Shown: positions 23,103-30,769 of the stretch, one piece after another
Layout: every line of letters begins with the position of its first letter
Position numbering within the stretch: position 1 is the stretch's first letter
Assembly (NCBI GenBank): GCA_029007925.1
Contig: JAQXIT010000071.1
Span: 1 to 32,504, forward strand
DNA length: 32,504 nt
Direction of reading: 5' to 3'
Source of the DNA: Bacillota bacterium
Lineage (GTDB): Bacteria > Bacillota > Clostridia > Oscillospirales > Oscillospiraceae
Program-made: the position numbers and the translations under genes
Notes under the pieces: generated by a model
What the model was told of the DNA's origin: nothing
The model's input: the letters and a program-made list of their open reading frames with translations, nothing else
Databases searched by the model: none

Positions 23103-24251
23103 TCAGAAGAACTTCTTTTTGGCGGAAACGGTGGTCACCAGAGCGGTGCCGGCCAGCAGCGCGAGGGCAGCCGCGGCAGCAACGGTAACGCTTTCACCGG
23201 TCTTGGGCGCCTCATAGGCCACGGTACCGACGAAGCCGTTATCGGCGGCTTTCACAACGACCCAGATGTCCTTGCCAGACTCGATGGCAATGTCGTTGGT
23301 CTGAACGCCGTCTCCGTTGATAATGACATTCTTCGCCCAGCCGGGAACCTTGACGGTATACCAGCCGTCTTCGCCCAGAGTCATGGCGGCGCCGGGCCAG
23401 GCGTTGTTATTGCCGCCGTCCCAGATATAGGCGCCGACATTGGTCCAGCCCTCGGGAACCTTGGCATGAACGGTGATCTCATTCTCTTCCGCAGGAGGAG
23501 TAACGGGATCCGACGTACCCGGATTGCCGCTGCCCACGGCAGTGACGGTCACGGTAAACTTGGCGCCGTTCTTGGTGGAATAGTCAAAAGCTCTCAGATC
23601 CAGTTCAACCTTTACATCGGACTTCTCGGTAACGCTGACCTCAATATTGGTTCCGGAATTCCACCATGCGTCGGTCACAACACCGGAACCGCCGTAGGCA
23701 CCGCCGAAATTGTAACTCCAGCCTCCGTTGGCAGCGAACTTGAACATCAGAGAGACATTTTCCAGACCGGCAAAGGTGTACTCATACAGGCGGTCGGCCT
23801 TCTTGGTCATAACGGCAGGGCCATTGGCAGGATCCCAGTTGCCAAGATCATCAATACCGGCACCCACGATACGCACGACCTCAACGACAGGCTCTCCGGC
23901 AACGGCGACACCGCTTCCGCTTACCTTGATCTCGGAAGTGGCGGGATTGAAGGTAATGGTCACATCGCAGGCAGTGGATACCGTGATATCAAAGTTCTGG
24001 CCGGGCCAGCTCTGGTCCCAGGAACCATTTGTAACCTTGAACCCGTAGCTTCCGGGCTGAACATTGGAGAAGGTCTTGGTGTAGAGGTCGCCGCTCTTGG
24101 TCATGGCATTCGCGGCATTCGACGGATCCCAGTTGGTACCGCACAGGCCCTGATCACCGGCAACTACATAGTAATCCTCGGCGAACACGCTGAGCGCCAG
24201 CACACCCATGCACAGAACCAGGCACAGGATAACTGCGAGCAATTTTTTCAT
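23103..24251 (-). CDS. Cell-wall-anchored protein with starch-binding-like modules
   Basis: The protein has 382 residues; GGAGG precedes the ATG at 24251. Residues 1-24 are a Sec signal peptide. Three beta-sandwich modules follow. The first two (about 26-110 and 120-245) have the GTNWDPSNAANAMTK / GNWDPANGPAVMTK pattern near their start, like the X25/SusE-F type modules of amylolytic proteins. The third (about 262-340) has VGAYIWDGGNNNAWPGAAM, typical of CBM26-like starch binding. PKTG (349-352), a hydrophobic stretch and the terminal KKKFF form a sortase sorting signal of the PKTG type common in Clostridia. No catalytic domain is present. It probably captures starch or malto-oligosaccharides at the wall. 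Confidence 0.85.
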   Translation of the reverse strand: MKKLLAVILCLVLCMGVLALSVFAEDYYVVAGDQGLCGTNWDPSNAANAMTKSGDLYTKTFSNVQPGSYGFKVTNGSWDQSWPGQNFDITVSTACDVTITFNPATSEIKVSGSGVAVAGEPVVEVVRIVGAGIDDLGNWDPANGPAVMTKKADRLYEYTFAGLENVSLMFKFAANGGWSYNFGGAYGGSGVVTDAWWNSGTNIEVSVTEKSDVKVELDLRAFDYSTKNGAKFTVTVTAVGSGNPGTSDPVTPPAEENEITVHAKVPEGWTNVGAYIWDGGNNNAWPGAAMTLGEDGWYTVKVPGWAKNVIINGDGVQTNDIAIESGKDIWVVVKAADNGFVGTVAYEAPKTGESVTVAAAAALALLAGTALVTTVSAKKKFF

Positions 24252-24315
24252 ATGTTTTCCCTCCTAAAGAATCAATCCCATTCACGGTTCGGATATGGGA
24301 TATTTGGATAGAATC

Positions 24316-24344
24316 AATATAACATCAACCAAAAGTGAAGTCAA
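24316..24344 (-). promoter_or_regulatory. Promoter of the starch-binding surface protein
   Basis: On the minus strand: TTGACT (24339-24344), 17-nt spacer, TATATT (24316-24321). Each box has one mismatch. The leader is about 58 nt. Confidence 0.8.
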
Positions 24345-24493
24345 TAAAACCGGTTGCGCATTTTGGATTTTCCACGTTTTCACCAAGCGGTATTGCGTTC
24401 CTTTGTACAGTTTCACAACCCATTTTTGTGCCCGGCAGCCGTTAGGCCAACCGGAACTTTAAAAAAGCCTTAATATCCTTCCGCCGCTTTTTG

Positions 24494-24502
24494 TGCTATA
24501 AT
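24494..24502 (+). promoter_or_regulatory. Extended -10 promoter of the C39-like protein gene
   Basis: TG-C-TATAAT with a perfect -10 (24497-24502), 35 nt upstream of the ATG at 24537. No good -35 is seen, as is common for extended -10 promoters. Confidence 0.65.
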
Positions 24503-24536
24503 GGAATAACGGATTCACGATTACGGAGGTACTTCC

Positions 24537-25310
24537 ATGAAAGTCAAAAAAATTTGGATTTCGATTCTTCTGCTCCTGATTGCCGGAGGGATCTGCGCTG
24601 CCGTTGTGCTGGTTCGCCGCCCGCCGGATTACGGCTCCGCCACCGATGCCCAGCGGAAAGTGATGGATTACGCCGAAGCCAACGGCCTTTCCTACCGGGA
24701 TTACCCGGAAAGCCTCATCGCCCTGCTGGAGCGCAACCCGGAGACGGAGAAATTCGTTCTGGAATACCCCACCGCCAGCCGGGAGACCTTTGCCGTGGAT
24801 CTGTCGGAATATGCGGATACCGACACCATTCCCCTTTTTCTGCAGTGGGATCAGCGCTGGGGGTATATCCGCTACGGCTCCGATGTGGCGGGACTCACCG
24901 GTTGCGGGCCCGTCTGTCTGTCCATGGCCGCTTACTATCTGACCCGGGACGGCGCTTACTCCCCCGATAAGGTTCTGGCCTTTGCCTCGGACAACGGCTA
25001 CTATGTCCCCGGCAGCGGTTCCTCCTGGACGCTCATCAGCGAGGGCGGGGTGAAGCTGGGCTTCGACGTGAAGGAGCTGCCGCTGGACGAAAACCGGATC
25101 CGGAAAAGTCTGGAAGCCGGTCATCCCGTCATCTGCGTCATGGGCCCCGGAGATTTCACAACCTCCGGCCACTATATCGTCCTCACCGCATACGAGGACG
25201 GAATGCTCCGGGTCAATGACCCCAACAGCCGGGCAAACTCCGAAAAGCTCTGGTCTTACGACGATATTCACGGTCAGATCCGCAATCTTTGGGAAATCGG
25301 GAAGGGATAA
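24537..25310 (+). CDS. Membrane-anchored C39-family peptidase-like protein
   Basis: The protein has 257 residues; GGAGGT precedes the ATG. A single N-terminal membrane span (about 6-26) precedes a linker and a papain-like C39 domain (about 95-257). PLFLQWDQRWGYIRYG is the usual start of the C39_2 domain. TGCGPVCLSM holds the putative nucleophile Cys123, SGHYIVL holds His212 and VNDPN holds Asp228, so a Cys-His-Asp triad is complete. It faces the outside. The substrate is unknown: it could trim a wall or exported peptide. It is probably monocistronic, as the next gene has its own promoter. Confidence 0.87.
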   Translation: MKVKKIWISILLLLIAGGICAAVVLVRRPPDYGSATDAQRKVMDYAEANGLSYRDYPESLIALLERNPETEKFVLEYPTASRETFAVDLSEYADTDTIPLFLQWDQRWGYIRYGSDVAGLTGCGPVCLSMAAYYLTRDGAYSPDKVLAFASDNGYYVPGSGSSWTLISEGGVKLGFDVKELPLDENRIRKSLEAGHPVICVMGPGDFTTSGHYIVLTAYEDGMLRVNDPNSRANSEKLWSYDDIHGQIRNLWEIGKG

Positions 25311-25359
25311 CACCGGAATTTGCCATTCTGTTATCATTTTGTAAGGAAAATTCATCGCT

Positions 25360-25387
25360 TTGACTCTTCCCTTTATGGTCGTATTAT
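25360..25387 (+). promoter_or_regulatory. Promoter of the envelope glycosylation operon
   Basis: TTGACT (25360-25365), 16-nt spacer, TATTAT (25382-25387). An overlapping extended -10 (TGGTATACT, 25387-25395) is an alternative. The ATG is at 25452. Confidence 0.6.
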
Positions 25388-25451
25388 GGTATACTGTAAG
25401 CTACTGCCGCTCAGGCAGCAGCACAATCGCGATTGTAAAGGAAGTGACATC

Positions 25452-26564
25452 ATGTCCGACCTGTCCCGGGTTTCCGTGGTACTCCCCTCTCTGGATCCCG
25501 ACGAAAAGCTCACGGCCGTGATCGACGGCCTGCTTACATATGGTTTTACCGACATCATTCTCATCAACGACGGCAGCAAGCCGGAGAATCTGCACTATTT
25601 TGAAGACGCCGCCCGGCATCCCGAGGTGCATCTTCTGCATCACGAGATCAACCGGGGAAAAGGCGCCGCGCTGAAAACCGCCTTTACCTGGTTTCTGAAA
25701 AACCGTCCGGACGCCGCCGGTGTGGTCACCGTGGACGGTGACAATCAGCATCACCCCGAGGACACCCGCGCCTGCGCAGCGCATATGCTGGACACCGGCC
25801 GTATCACGCTGGGCGTCCGGGATTTTTCCCTGCCGGAAGTTCCCGCCCGCAGCCGCTCCGGCAACCGAATCACATCCTGGGTTTTCAAAATCTTCGTGGG
25901 TATGACCATCTCCGACACCCAGACCGGCCTGCGGGCCATCCCCAGGGACGATCTGGAGCTTCTGAACACCGTTGCCGGTGACCGGTTCGAGTACGAAACC
26001 AATATGCTGCTGGCCATGAAGGACAACGGCATTCCCTTCGACGAGGTAAAAATCCGCACCGTCTATATCGAAGAGAACAAAAGCTCCCATTTCCGTCCCG
26101 TCCGGGACTCCTGGCGGATCTACAAGCTGGTTCTCGCCCATTTCTTCCGCTACACCTTCAGTTCTCTCGTGAGTTCCGCTGTGGAAGAGGCGCTGTTTCT
26201 GCTGCTGACATGGCAACTGGGAGGCGTTCTGTCCGACCTCCTGCTGACGGCGGTTCCCGTAACCGTATCCCGTCTGCTCTCCAGTCTGCTGAATTTCTTC
26301 ATCAATCAGAAGCTGGTATTCCGCAGCCGGGAATCCACGTCCACCTCCATGTTCCGCTATTTCCTGCTGGTCATTCCCATGCTGCTTCTGCAGATAGGGC
26401 TTTCCCACGGGCTTTATCTTCTGCTGCGCATCGGCGAGGCTCAGGTTTTTCTGCGGGGACTGATCTACGCCATCGTTATGATCTGTCTGTTCGTATTCAG
26501 CTTTATAGCGCAGCAGCGGTGGGTATTCGCCAAGCACAACACCAAAAATGAGGTATCCAAATGA
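25452..26564 (+). CDS. Family 2 glycosyltransferase fused to a GtrA-like membrane domain
   Basis: The protein has 370 residues. The start is the ATG at 25452 (MSDLSRVSVVLPSLDPDEKL), with AAGGAAGTG upstream. The N-terminal GT-A domain (about 1-220) has the features of dolichyl/undecaprenyl-phosphate sugar transferases: ILINDGS, NRGKGAALKTAF, and VTVDGDNQHHPED with the metal-binding Asp residues. The C-terminal 130 residues hold four membrane spans of the GtrA type, including a FFINQKLVFRS motif close to the family FxxNrxwvF. Such proteins make or flip polyprenyl-phosphate sugars for later use outside the membrane. The stop overlaps the next start (ATGA), so expression is coupled. Confidence 0.92.
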   Translation: MSDLSRVSVVLPSLDPDEKLTAVIDGLLTYGFTDIILINDGSKPENLHYFEDAARHPEVHLLHHEINRGKGAALKTAFTWFLKNRPDAAGVVTVDGDNQHHPEDTRACAAHMLDTGRITLGVRDFSLPEVPARSRSGNRITSWVFKIFVGMTISDTQTGLRAIPRDDLELLNTVAGDRFEYETNMLLAMKDNGIPFDEVKIRTVYIEENKSSHFRPVRDSWRIYKLVLAHFFRYTFSSLVSSAVEEALFLLLTWQLGGVLSDLLLTAVPVTVSRLLSSLLNFFINQKLVFRSRESTSTSMFRYFLLVIPMLLLQIGLSHGLYLLLRIGEAQVFLRGLIYAIVMICLFVFSFIAQQRWVFAKHNTKNEVSK

Positions 26565-27667
26565 AAACAACACGAAAAGCAAAAAATGTCCGCCGCATGG
26601 CACTGACCATCACCCTTCGGGTGCTGCTGGTGATCTTCACCGTCCTGATCCTTGCGGTGGTTGGGCTGTGCATGACCCTCAACGAGATTCTCAACGGCCC
26701 CTCCGAAAGCGCCCGGGATGTGCTGACCATGTCCCTGCTGGAGGCCAGCGCCACCAAATGGGTGCCGGGTCTGTTCATCGGCAAGGACAAGGTAGAGGAG
26801 ATCCGTACCAAGGTGGACGCTCCCCTGCCCGACGATATTTCCGATCCCGAGATCGTCATCAGCGACATCAGCCAGACCGACAGTGAGGAATGGAAGGACT
26901 ACCCCGACGGCATCCGCATCGAGACCGTCTACGGCAGCACCTTCACTGCCCATGTCATGCTGATCCGGGATCCCTCCAGCGTGTATCTCGCCACCTCCAC
27001 GGATCACTTCTCCCTGGACACCCCCGGTACCCGGATCCACAATCAGATTGTGACCGAGGGTGCCATCGCCGCCATCAACGCCGGTGCCTTCAACGACGAC
27101 GGCACCGCCGGCTCCTATGTGGGCAGTCTCCCCACCGGCCTGGTCATTTCCGAGGGCGAGGTGGTCTGGGACGACGGCCAGATCTACGAGGGCTTCGTGG
27201 GCTTCAACGAGGACAACATTCTGTTGGTGGCCAATTCCATGGACGCCGCCAAGGCCAAGGAACTGAGAATCCGGGACGGCTGCTGCTTCGGCCCCGTCCT
27301 GCTGATGGACGGCGTGGAAAACCAGATCTCCTACAGCAGCAATTCCGGCTTCAATCCCCGCACCGCCATCGGTCAGAGAGCCGACGGTGCCGTGATCTTC
27401 GTGTGCATCGACGGCCGTCAGGCCGGTTCTCTGGGCGGCACTTATACCGACATTACCAACATCATGGTGGAATACGGAGCCGTCAACGCCTGCAATCTGG
27501 ACGGCGGATCCTCCACCGTCATGCTCTACCGGGACACCTACGGTCGCTACACGTCGGAGGACAAGCCCTGGAACAACGATATCGTGCTGGTCAACAGCTA
27601 TTCCCTGCTCCAGCAGGATCCCCGGCGGATGCCCACCTTCTTCATGGTGGCACCCTCCAATCAGTGA
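26561..27667 (+). CDS. Membrane-anchored phosphodiester glycosidase (NAGPA domain)
   Basis: The protein has 368 residues. Its N-terminal membrane span (about 15-40) is followed by an extracytoplasmic domain. The C-terminal part carries the NAGPA signatures: INAGAFNDDG, NPRTAIGQRADG, VIFVCIDGRQAGSLGGTY and NACNLDGGSSTVM. The domain is named after the mammalian uncovering enzyme that removes GlcNAc from a phosphodiester; bacterial members are often annotated as exopolysaccharide-related. Here it would act on a sugar-phosphodiester in an envelope glycan or exopolymer, outside the cell. It overlaps the GT2-GtrA gene by 4 nt and precedes the next gene by 9 nt. Confidence 0.9.
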   Translation: MKTTRKAKNVRRMALTITLRVLLVIFTVLILAVVGLCMTLNEILNGPSESARDVLTMSLLEASATKWVPGLFIGKDKVEEIRTKVDAPLPDDISDPEIVISDISQTDSEEWKDYPDGIRIETVYGSTFTAHVMLIRDPSSVYLATSTDHFSLDTPGTRIHNQIVTEGAIAAINAGAFNDDGTAGSYVGSLPTGLVISEGEVVWDDGQIYEGFVGFNEDNILLVANSMDAAKAKELRIRDGCCFGPVLLMDGVENQISYSSNSGFNPRTAIGQRADGAVIFVCIDGRQAGSLGGTYTDITNIMVEYGAVNACNLDGGSSTVMLYRDTYGRYTSEDKPWNNDIVLVNSYSLLQQDPRRMPTFFMVAPSNQ

Positions 27668-27676
27668 GGTGAGACT

Positions 27677-29167
27677 ATGTATCAGGGAAAATATACGCGC
27701 CCCGAGGCGCCGAAAAAGCCCGTTGAAACCGCTCCGCGTCCCTCTGAAACACCCCGTCAGCCGAACAGGGCTCCCGCCAGGAGAAAGCGCCGCATCAAGA
27801 GCTCCTTCCTGTTCTACAGCATCTACATGGGGATGGTCGCCCTGACGCTGATCGTCTTCCTGATTCTGATGATCCCCCTGCACAACTGGCTGGTTCGATT
27901 CGAGTCCTCTCAGCCCGACCGGCAGCGGGATCAGGTGTTCAGCATTCTCTTTGACGACCCGGACTGGGCGGTGATCTATGACCTCGCCAAGATTCCGGAC
28001 ACGGAATTCGAGGGCAAGTCCGACTATGTCCGCTACATGGAGGCAAAGCTCGCCGCCGCGGAGAATCCGAAGCTGACCTGCGCCGAAACCTCCGCCGGTC
28101 TTTCCGGCAACCACAAATACAACGTGAAGCTGGACGGCGAAACCATCGCGACCTTCACTCTGGTCAAGGGCGAAAGCGAGGATCCCAGAATTGAAAACTG
28201 GGAAATGGGCTCCGTAGAGGTGCCGCTGACACGCACCGAAAGCGTCACCGTGGAAAAGCTGCCGGAATACACCGTTCTGATCAACGGCGTGGCGCTGGGC
28301 AGCAACTATACCGTCCATACCGTATCCACCAAGGCGGAAGCCTATCTTCCCGACGGCGTTCACGGCTACCGTCTGGAGCGGCAGTATGTCTCCGGCCTGC
28401 TGGTACAGCCGGAAACCGTCCATGTGGTGGATGCCTCCGGCAATGATATTCCCCTTATTTTCCATCCCGAAACCAACACCTATTCTCCGGATCTCCCCGC
28501 CCCTGCGGAAATGACCGACGAAGAGCGGCAGTTGGCGCTGGACGCCGCCAAGGCTGACGCGCTGTACGCCATCCGCGCCATCAGCACCGGCGAGCTGCGC
28601 AAGCATTTTGATTCCAATTCTCAGGTTTACAAAGACATCTGCGACACCGCCACCTTCATTCAGTCCTACTCCAAATACGAATTTGACCAGAACGTGACAG
28701 ATGTCACCGATTTCTACCGCTACAATGAGGAGCTCTATTCCGCCAGAGTGGTACTGCGGATGAATATCACCCGCAAGGACGGCAGTATCAAGAGTATGGA
28801 CATCAACACCACCTACTTCTTCACCCGGAACAACGCCGGCATCTATCTGGTCACCAACCGAACCAACGAATCCGCCCAGGAGCGCACCGAGCAGGTACGC
28901 CTGACCTTCCTGTCCGGCGGCGAGCAGGTGGACACCCGGTTTGTGGATACCGATACCGCCTCGCTGATGCTGCCGGATGTCACGGCTCCCGAAGGGAAGG
29001 TTCTGAAGGGCTGGGCAAAGCAGGAGGTCGGCGAGAACGGCAAGGTCACCATGACCATTCTCTTCACGCCGGATGCCCACGGCATCGCTTATGTCCCCGA
29101 AGGCGCGCTTGCGGAACCGCTGACCCTTTACGCCGTATTTGAAAACGAGGAGGATGCCGCATCATGA
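27677..29167 (+). CDS. Unknown membrane-anchored extracellular protein with InlB-like C-terminal repeat
   Basis: The protein has 496 residues. Residues 1-42 are a Pro/Arg/Lys-rich cytoplasmic tail (RRKRRIKS just before the membrane), then one membrane span (about 44-70). The rest is extracellular and includes AYLPDGVHGYRLERQYVSGL and an Asp/Glu-rich helical segment around residue 280-300. The last ~85 residues (LTFLSGGEQVDTRFVD to LTLYAVFENEED) read like a bacterial InlB_B repeat (Listeria-Bacteroides repeat), a beta-grasp adhesion module. I do not recognise the central domain. Being inside the operon, it may bind or guide the polymer that neighbouring enzymes make. Confidence 0.85.
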   Translation: MYQGKYTRPEAPKKPVETAPRPSETPRQPNRAPARRKRRIKSSFLFYSIYMGMVALTLIVFLILMIPLHNWLVRFESSQPDRQRDQVFSILFDDPDWAVIYDLAKIPDTEFEGKSDYVRYMEAKLAAAENPKLTCAETSAGLSGNHKYNVKLDGETIATFTLVKGESEDPRIENWEMGSVEVPLTRTESVTVEKLPEYTVLINGVALGSNYTVHTVSTKAEAYLPDGVHGYRLERQYVSGLLVQPETVHVVDASGNDIPLIFHPETNTYSPDLPAPAEMTDEERQLALDAAKADALYAIRAISTGELRKHFDSNSQVYKDICDTATFIQSYSKYEFDQNVTDVTDFYRYNEELYSARVVLRMNITRKDGSIKSMDINTTYFFTRNNAGIYLVTNRTNESAQERTEQVRLTFLSGGEQVDTRFVDTDTASLMLPDVTAPEGKVLKGWAKQEVGENGKVTMTILFTPDAHGIAYVPEGALAEPLTLYAVFENEEDAAS

Positions 29168-29745
29168 CGGAACTGTTCGCGACTCTGGCCACAGCCTTTG
29201 ATCTGCCCATTCTGGACTGGATAGCCGCCCATCTTCGCTGCGGCTTTCTGGACGCGGTCATGCCCGTCATCACGGTGCTGGGCAACGCGGGAATCTTCTG
29301 GATTGCCCTTTCCGTGTTGCTGCTGCTGATTCCCAAGTACCGGAAGGTGGGTCTGGGAATGGGCGCCGCTCTCCTGATCGGGCTGCTGGTCTGCAATGTC
29401 ACCATGAAGCCTCTGATGGCCCGGATCCGCCCCTATGATTTCCAGTGGGAACATTTCGGACGTACCATCGACCTTCTGATCGCCGCGCCCCACGACTATT
29501 CCTTCCCCTCCGGCCACACGCTGGCCTCCTTTGAAGCCGCCACCGTGCTGACCATTCACAGCAAAAAGTTGGGAATTCCCGCTCTGATTCTGGCCTCGCT
29601 CATTGCCTTCTCCCGGCTGTATCTGTATGTCCACTACCCCACCGACGTCCTGTTCGCCGTGGTGATGGGCATCGGCTTCGGATTCCTGGGCAATTTCCTG
29701 GTAAAAAAGGGCTGCGAAGCCTTCGAATCGAGAAAAGCCGCATAA
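29164..29745 (+). CDS. PAP2-superfamily membrane phosphatase
   Basis: The protein has 193 residues with several membrane spans. The three PAP2 motifs are complete: KPLMARIRP (Lys82, Arg89, Pro90), PSGH (115-118) and SRLYLYVHYPTD (Ser150-Arg151, His157, Asp161). In bacteria such proteins often hydrolyse undecaprenyl pyrophosphate to the monophosphate, recycling the lipid carrier needed by GT-type neighbours; other lipid phosphates are possible. The ATG overlaps the previous TGA. It is followed by a strong terminator. Confidence 0.93.
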   Translation: MTELFATLATAFDLPILDWIAAHLRCGFLDAVMPVITVLGNAGIFWIALSVLLLLIPKYRKVGLGMGAALLIGLLVCNVTMKPLMARIRPYDFQWEHFGRTIDLLIAAPHDYSFPSGHTLASFEAATVLTIHSKKLGIPALILASLIAFSRLYLYVHYPTDVLFAVVMGIGFGFLGNFLVKKGCEAFESRKAA

Positions 29746-29754
29746 TCATCCACC

Positions 29755-29790
29755 GCAGGGCGGGAGCGTTCAGCCCGCCCTGCTTTTTTT
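29755..29790 (+). terminator. Strong intrinsic terminator inside the glycosylation gene cluster
   Basis: GCAGGGCGGG (29755-29764) pairs with CCCGCCCTGC (29774-29783), 10 bp, followed by T7 (29784-29790). It ends 13 nt before the ATG at 29804 and 9 nt after the PAP2 stop. The ribosome binding site of the next gene follows it directly. Confidence 0.9.
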
Positions 29791-29803
29791 GAAAGGAGCC
29801 GCT

Positions 29804-30769
29804 ATGGAAAAACCCATTTTGTATCTCGTGATCCCCTGCTACAACGAAGAGGCTGTCCTGCCCATTACCGCGCCTATGTTCCTGAAAAAGCTGGATGATC
29901 TGTTTGCTGCCGGGAAAATCGGCGTTGGAAGCCGGATTCTCTTTGTTGACGACGGCTCCAAGGACGGCACATGGCACATCATTGAAGAACTGTCAAAGCA
30001 GGACAGCCGTTATTGCGGCATCCAGCAGAGCCGGAACCGGGGGCATCAGAACGCGGTTCTCGCCGGCCTGATGGAAGCCAAGGATCGCTGCGATATCACC
30101 ATTTCCATCGACTGCGACGGGCAGGACGACATCAACGCCATGGACGCCATGGTGGACGCCTATTGGGAGGGCTGCGAGATCGTCTACGGCGTTCGCAGCC
30201 GCAGGGACACGGACACCTTCTTCAAGCGTTTCACCGCCCAGACCTACTATAAACTGCTGCGCGCCATGGGCGTGGAGACGGTGTACAACCACGCGGACTA
30301 CCGTCTGGTCTCCAGCCGGGTGCTGCAGGAGTTTGCCTCCTTCCGGGAAGTGAATCTGTTCCTGCGGGGAATGTTCCCGCTGGTGGGCTTCAAAAGCACC
30401 AGCGTCTATTATGAGCGTCATGAGCGGCTGGCGGGAAAGAGCCACTATCCCCTGAGCAAAATGCTGGCGCTGGCCTTTGAAGGCATCACCAGTCTCAGCG
30501 TGAAGCCTCTGCACATCATCACAGGGTTGGGAGGCTTCATCGCGGCGCTGAGCTTTCTTGGAGTGGTCTGGTCGCTGATCGTGGCGCTGATGGGCAATTC
30601 CGTTCCCGGCTGGGCCAGCATGACCTGCATCATCTGCTTCATCGGCGGTGTCCAGCTCACCTGCCTCGGAGTCATCGGAGAGTATATCGGCAAGATCTAT
30701 CTGGAGGTCAAGGATCGCCCCCGTTACATTATCAGCCAGCGGACGGACGATGGAGAGGAGAAAAAATGA
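29804..30769 (+). CDS. GtrB/DPM-like family 2 glycosyltransferase
   Basis: The protein has 321 residues. The start is the ATG at 29804 with AAAGGAG 7 nt upstream; an in-frame TTG upstream lies in the terminator. The GT-A domain has VIPCYNEE, ILFVDDGSKDGT, SRNRGHQNAVLAG and ISIDCDGQDD (metal-binding Asp). Two C-terminal membrane spans (about 240-262 and 272-295) place it with bactoprenol-phosphate glucosyl-type transferases of the GtrB class, which make polyprenyl-phosphate sugar on the inner face. The following polytopic protein could use that donor outside. The stop overlaps that gene (ATGA). Confidence 0.94.
   Translation: MEKPILYLVIPCYNEEAVLPITAPMFLKKLDDLFAAGKIGVGSRILFVDDGSKDGTWHIIEELSKQDSRYCGIQQSRNRGHQNAVLAGLMEAKDRCDITISIDCDGQDDINAMDAMVDAYWEGCEIVYGVRSRRDTDTFFKRFTAQTYYKLLRAMGVETVYNHADYRLVSSRVLQEFASFREVNLFLRGMFPLVGFKSTSVYYERHERLAGKSHYPLSKMLALAFEGITSLSVKPLHIITGLGGFIAALSFLGVVWSLIVALMGNSVPGWASMTCIICFIGGVQLTCLGVIGEYIGKIYLEVKDRPRYIISQRTDDGEEKK

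Noticed and set aside
26465-29080. An 871-codon open frame on the minus strand opposite the glycan operon
   Set aside because: Antisense shadow rich in Gly/Val/His/Gln, without ribosome binding site or recognisable domains, opposite three supported genes.
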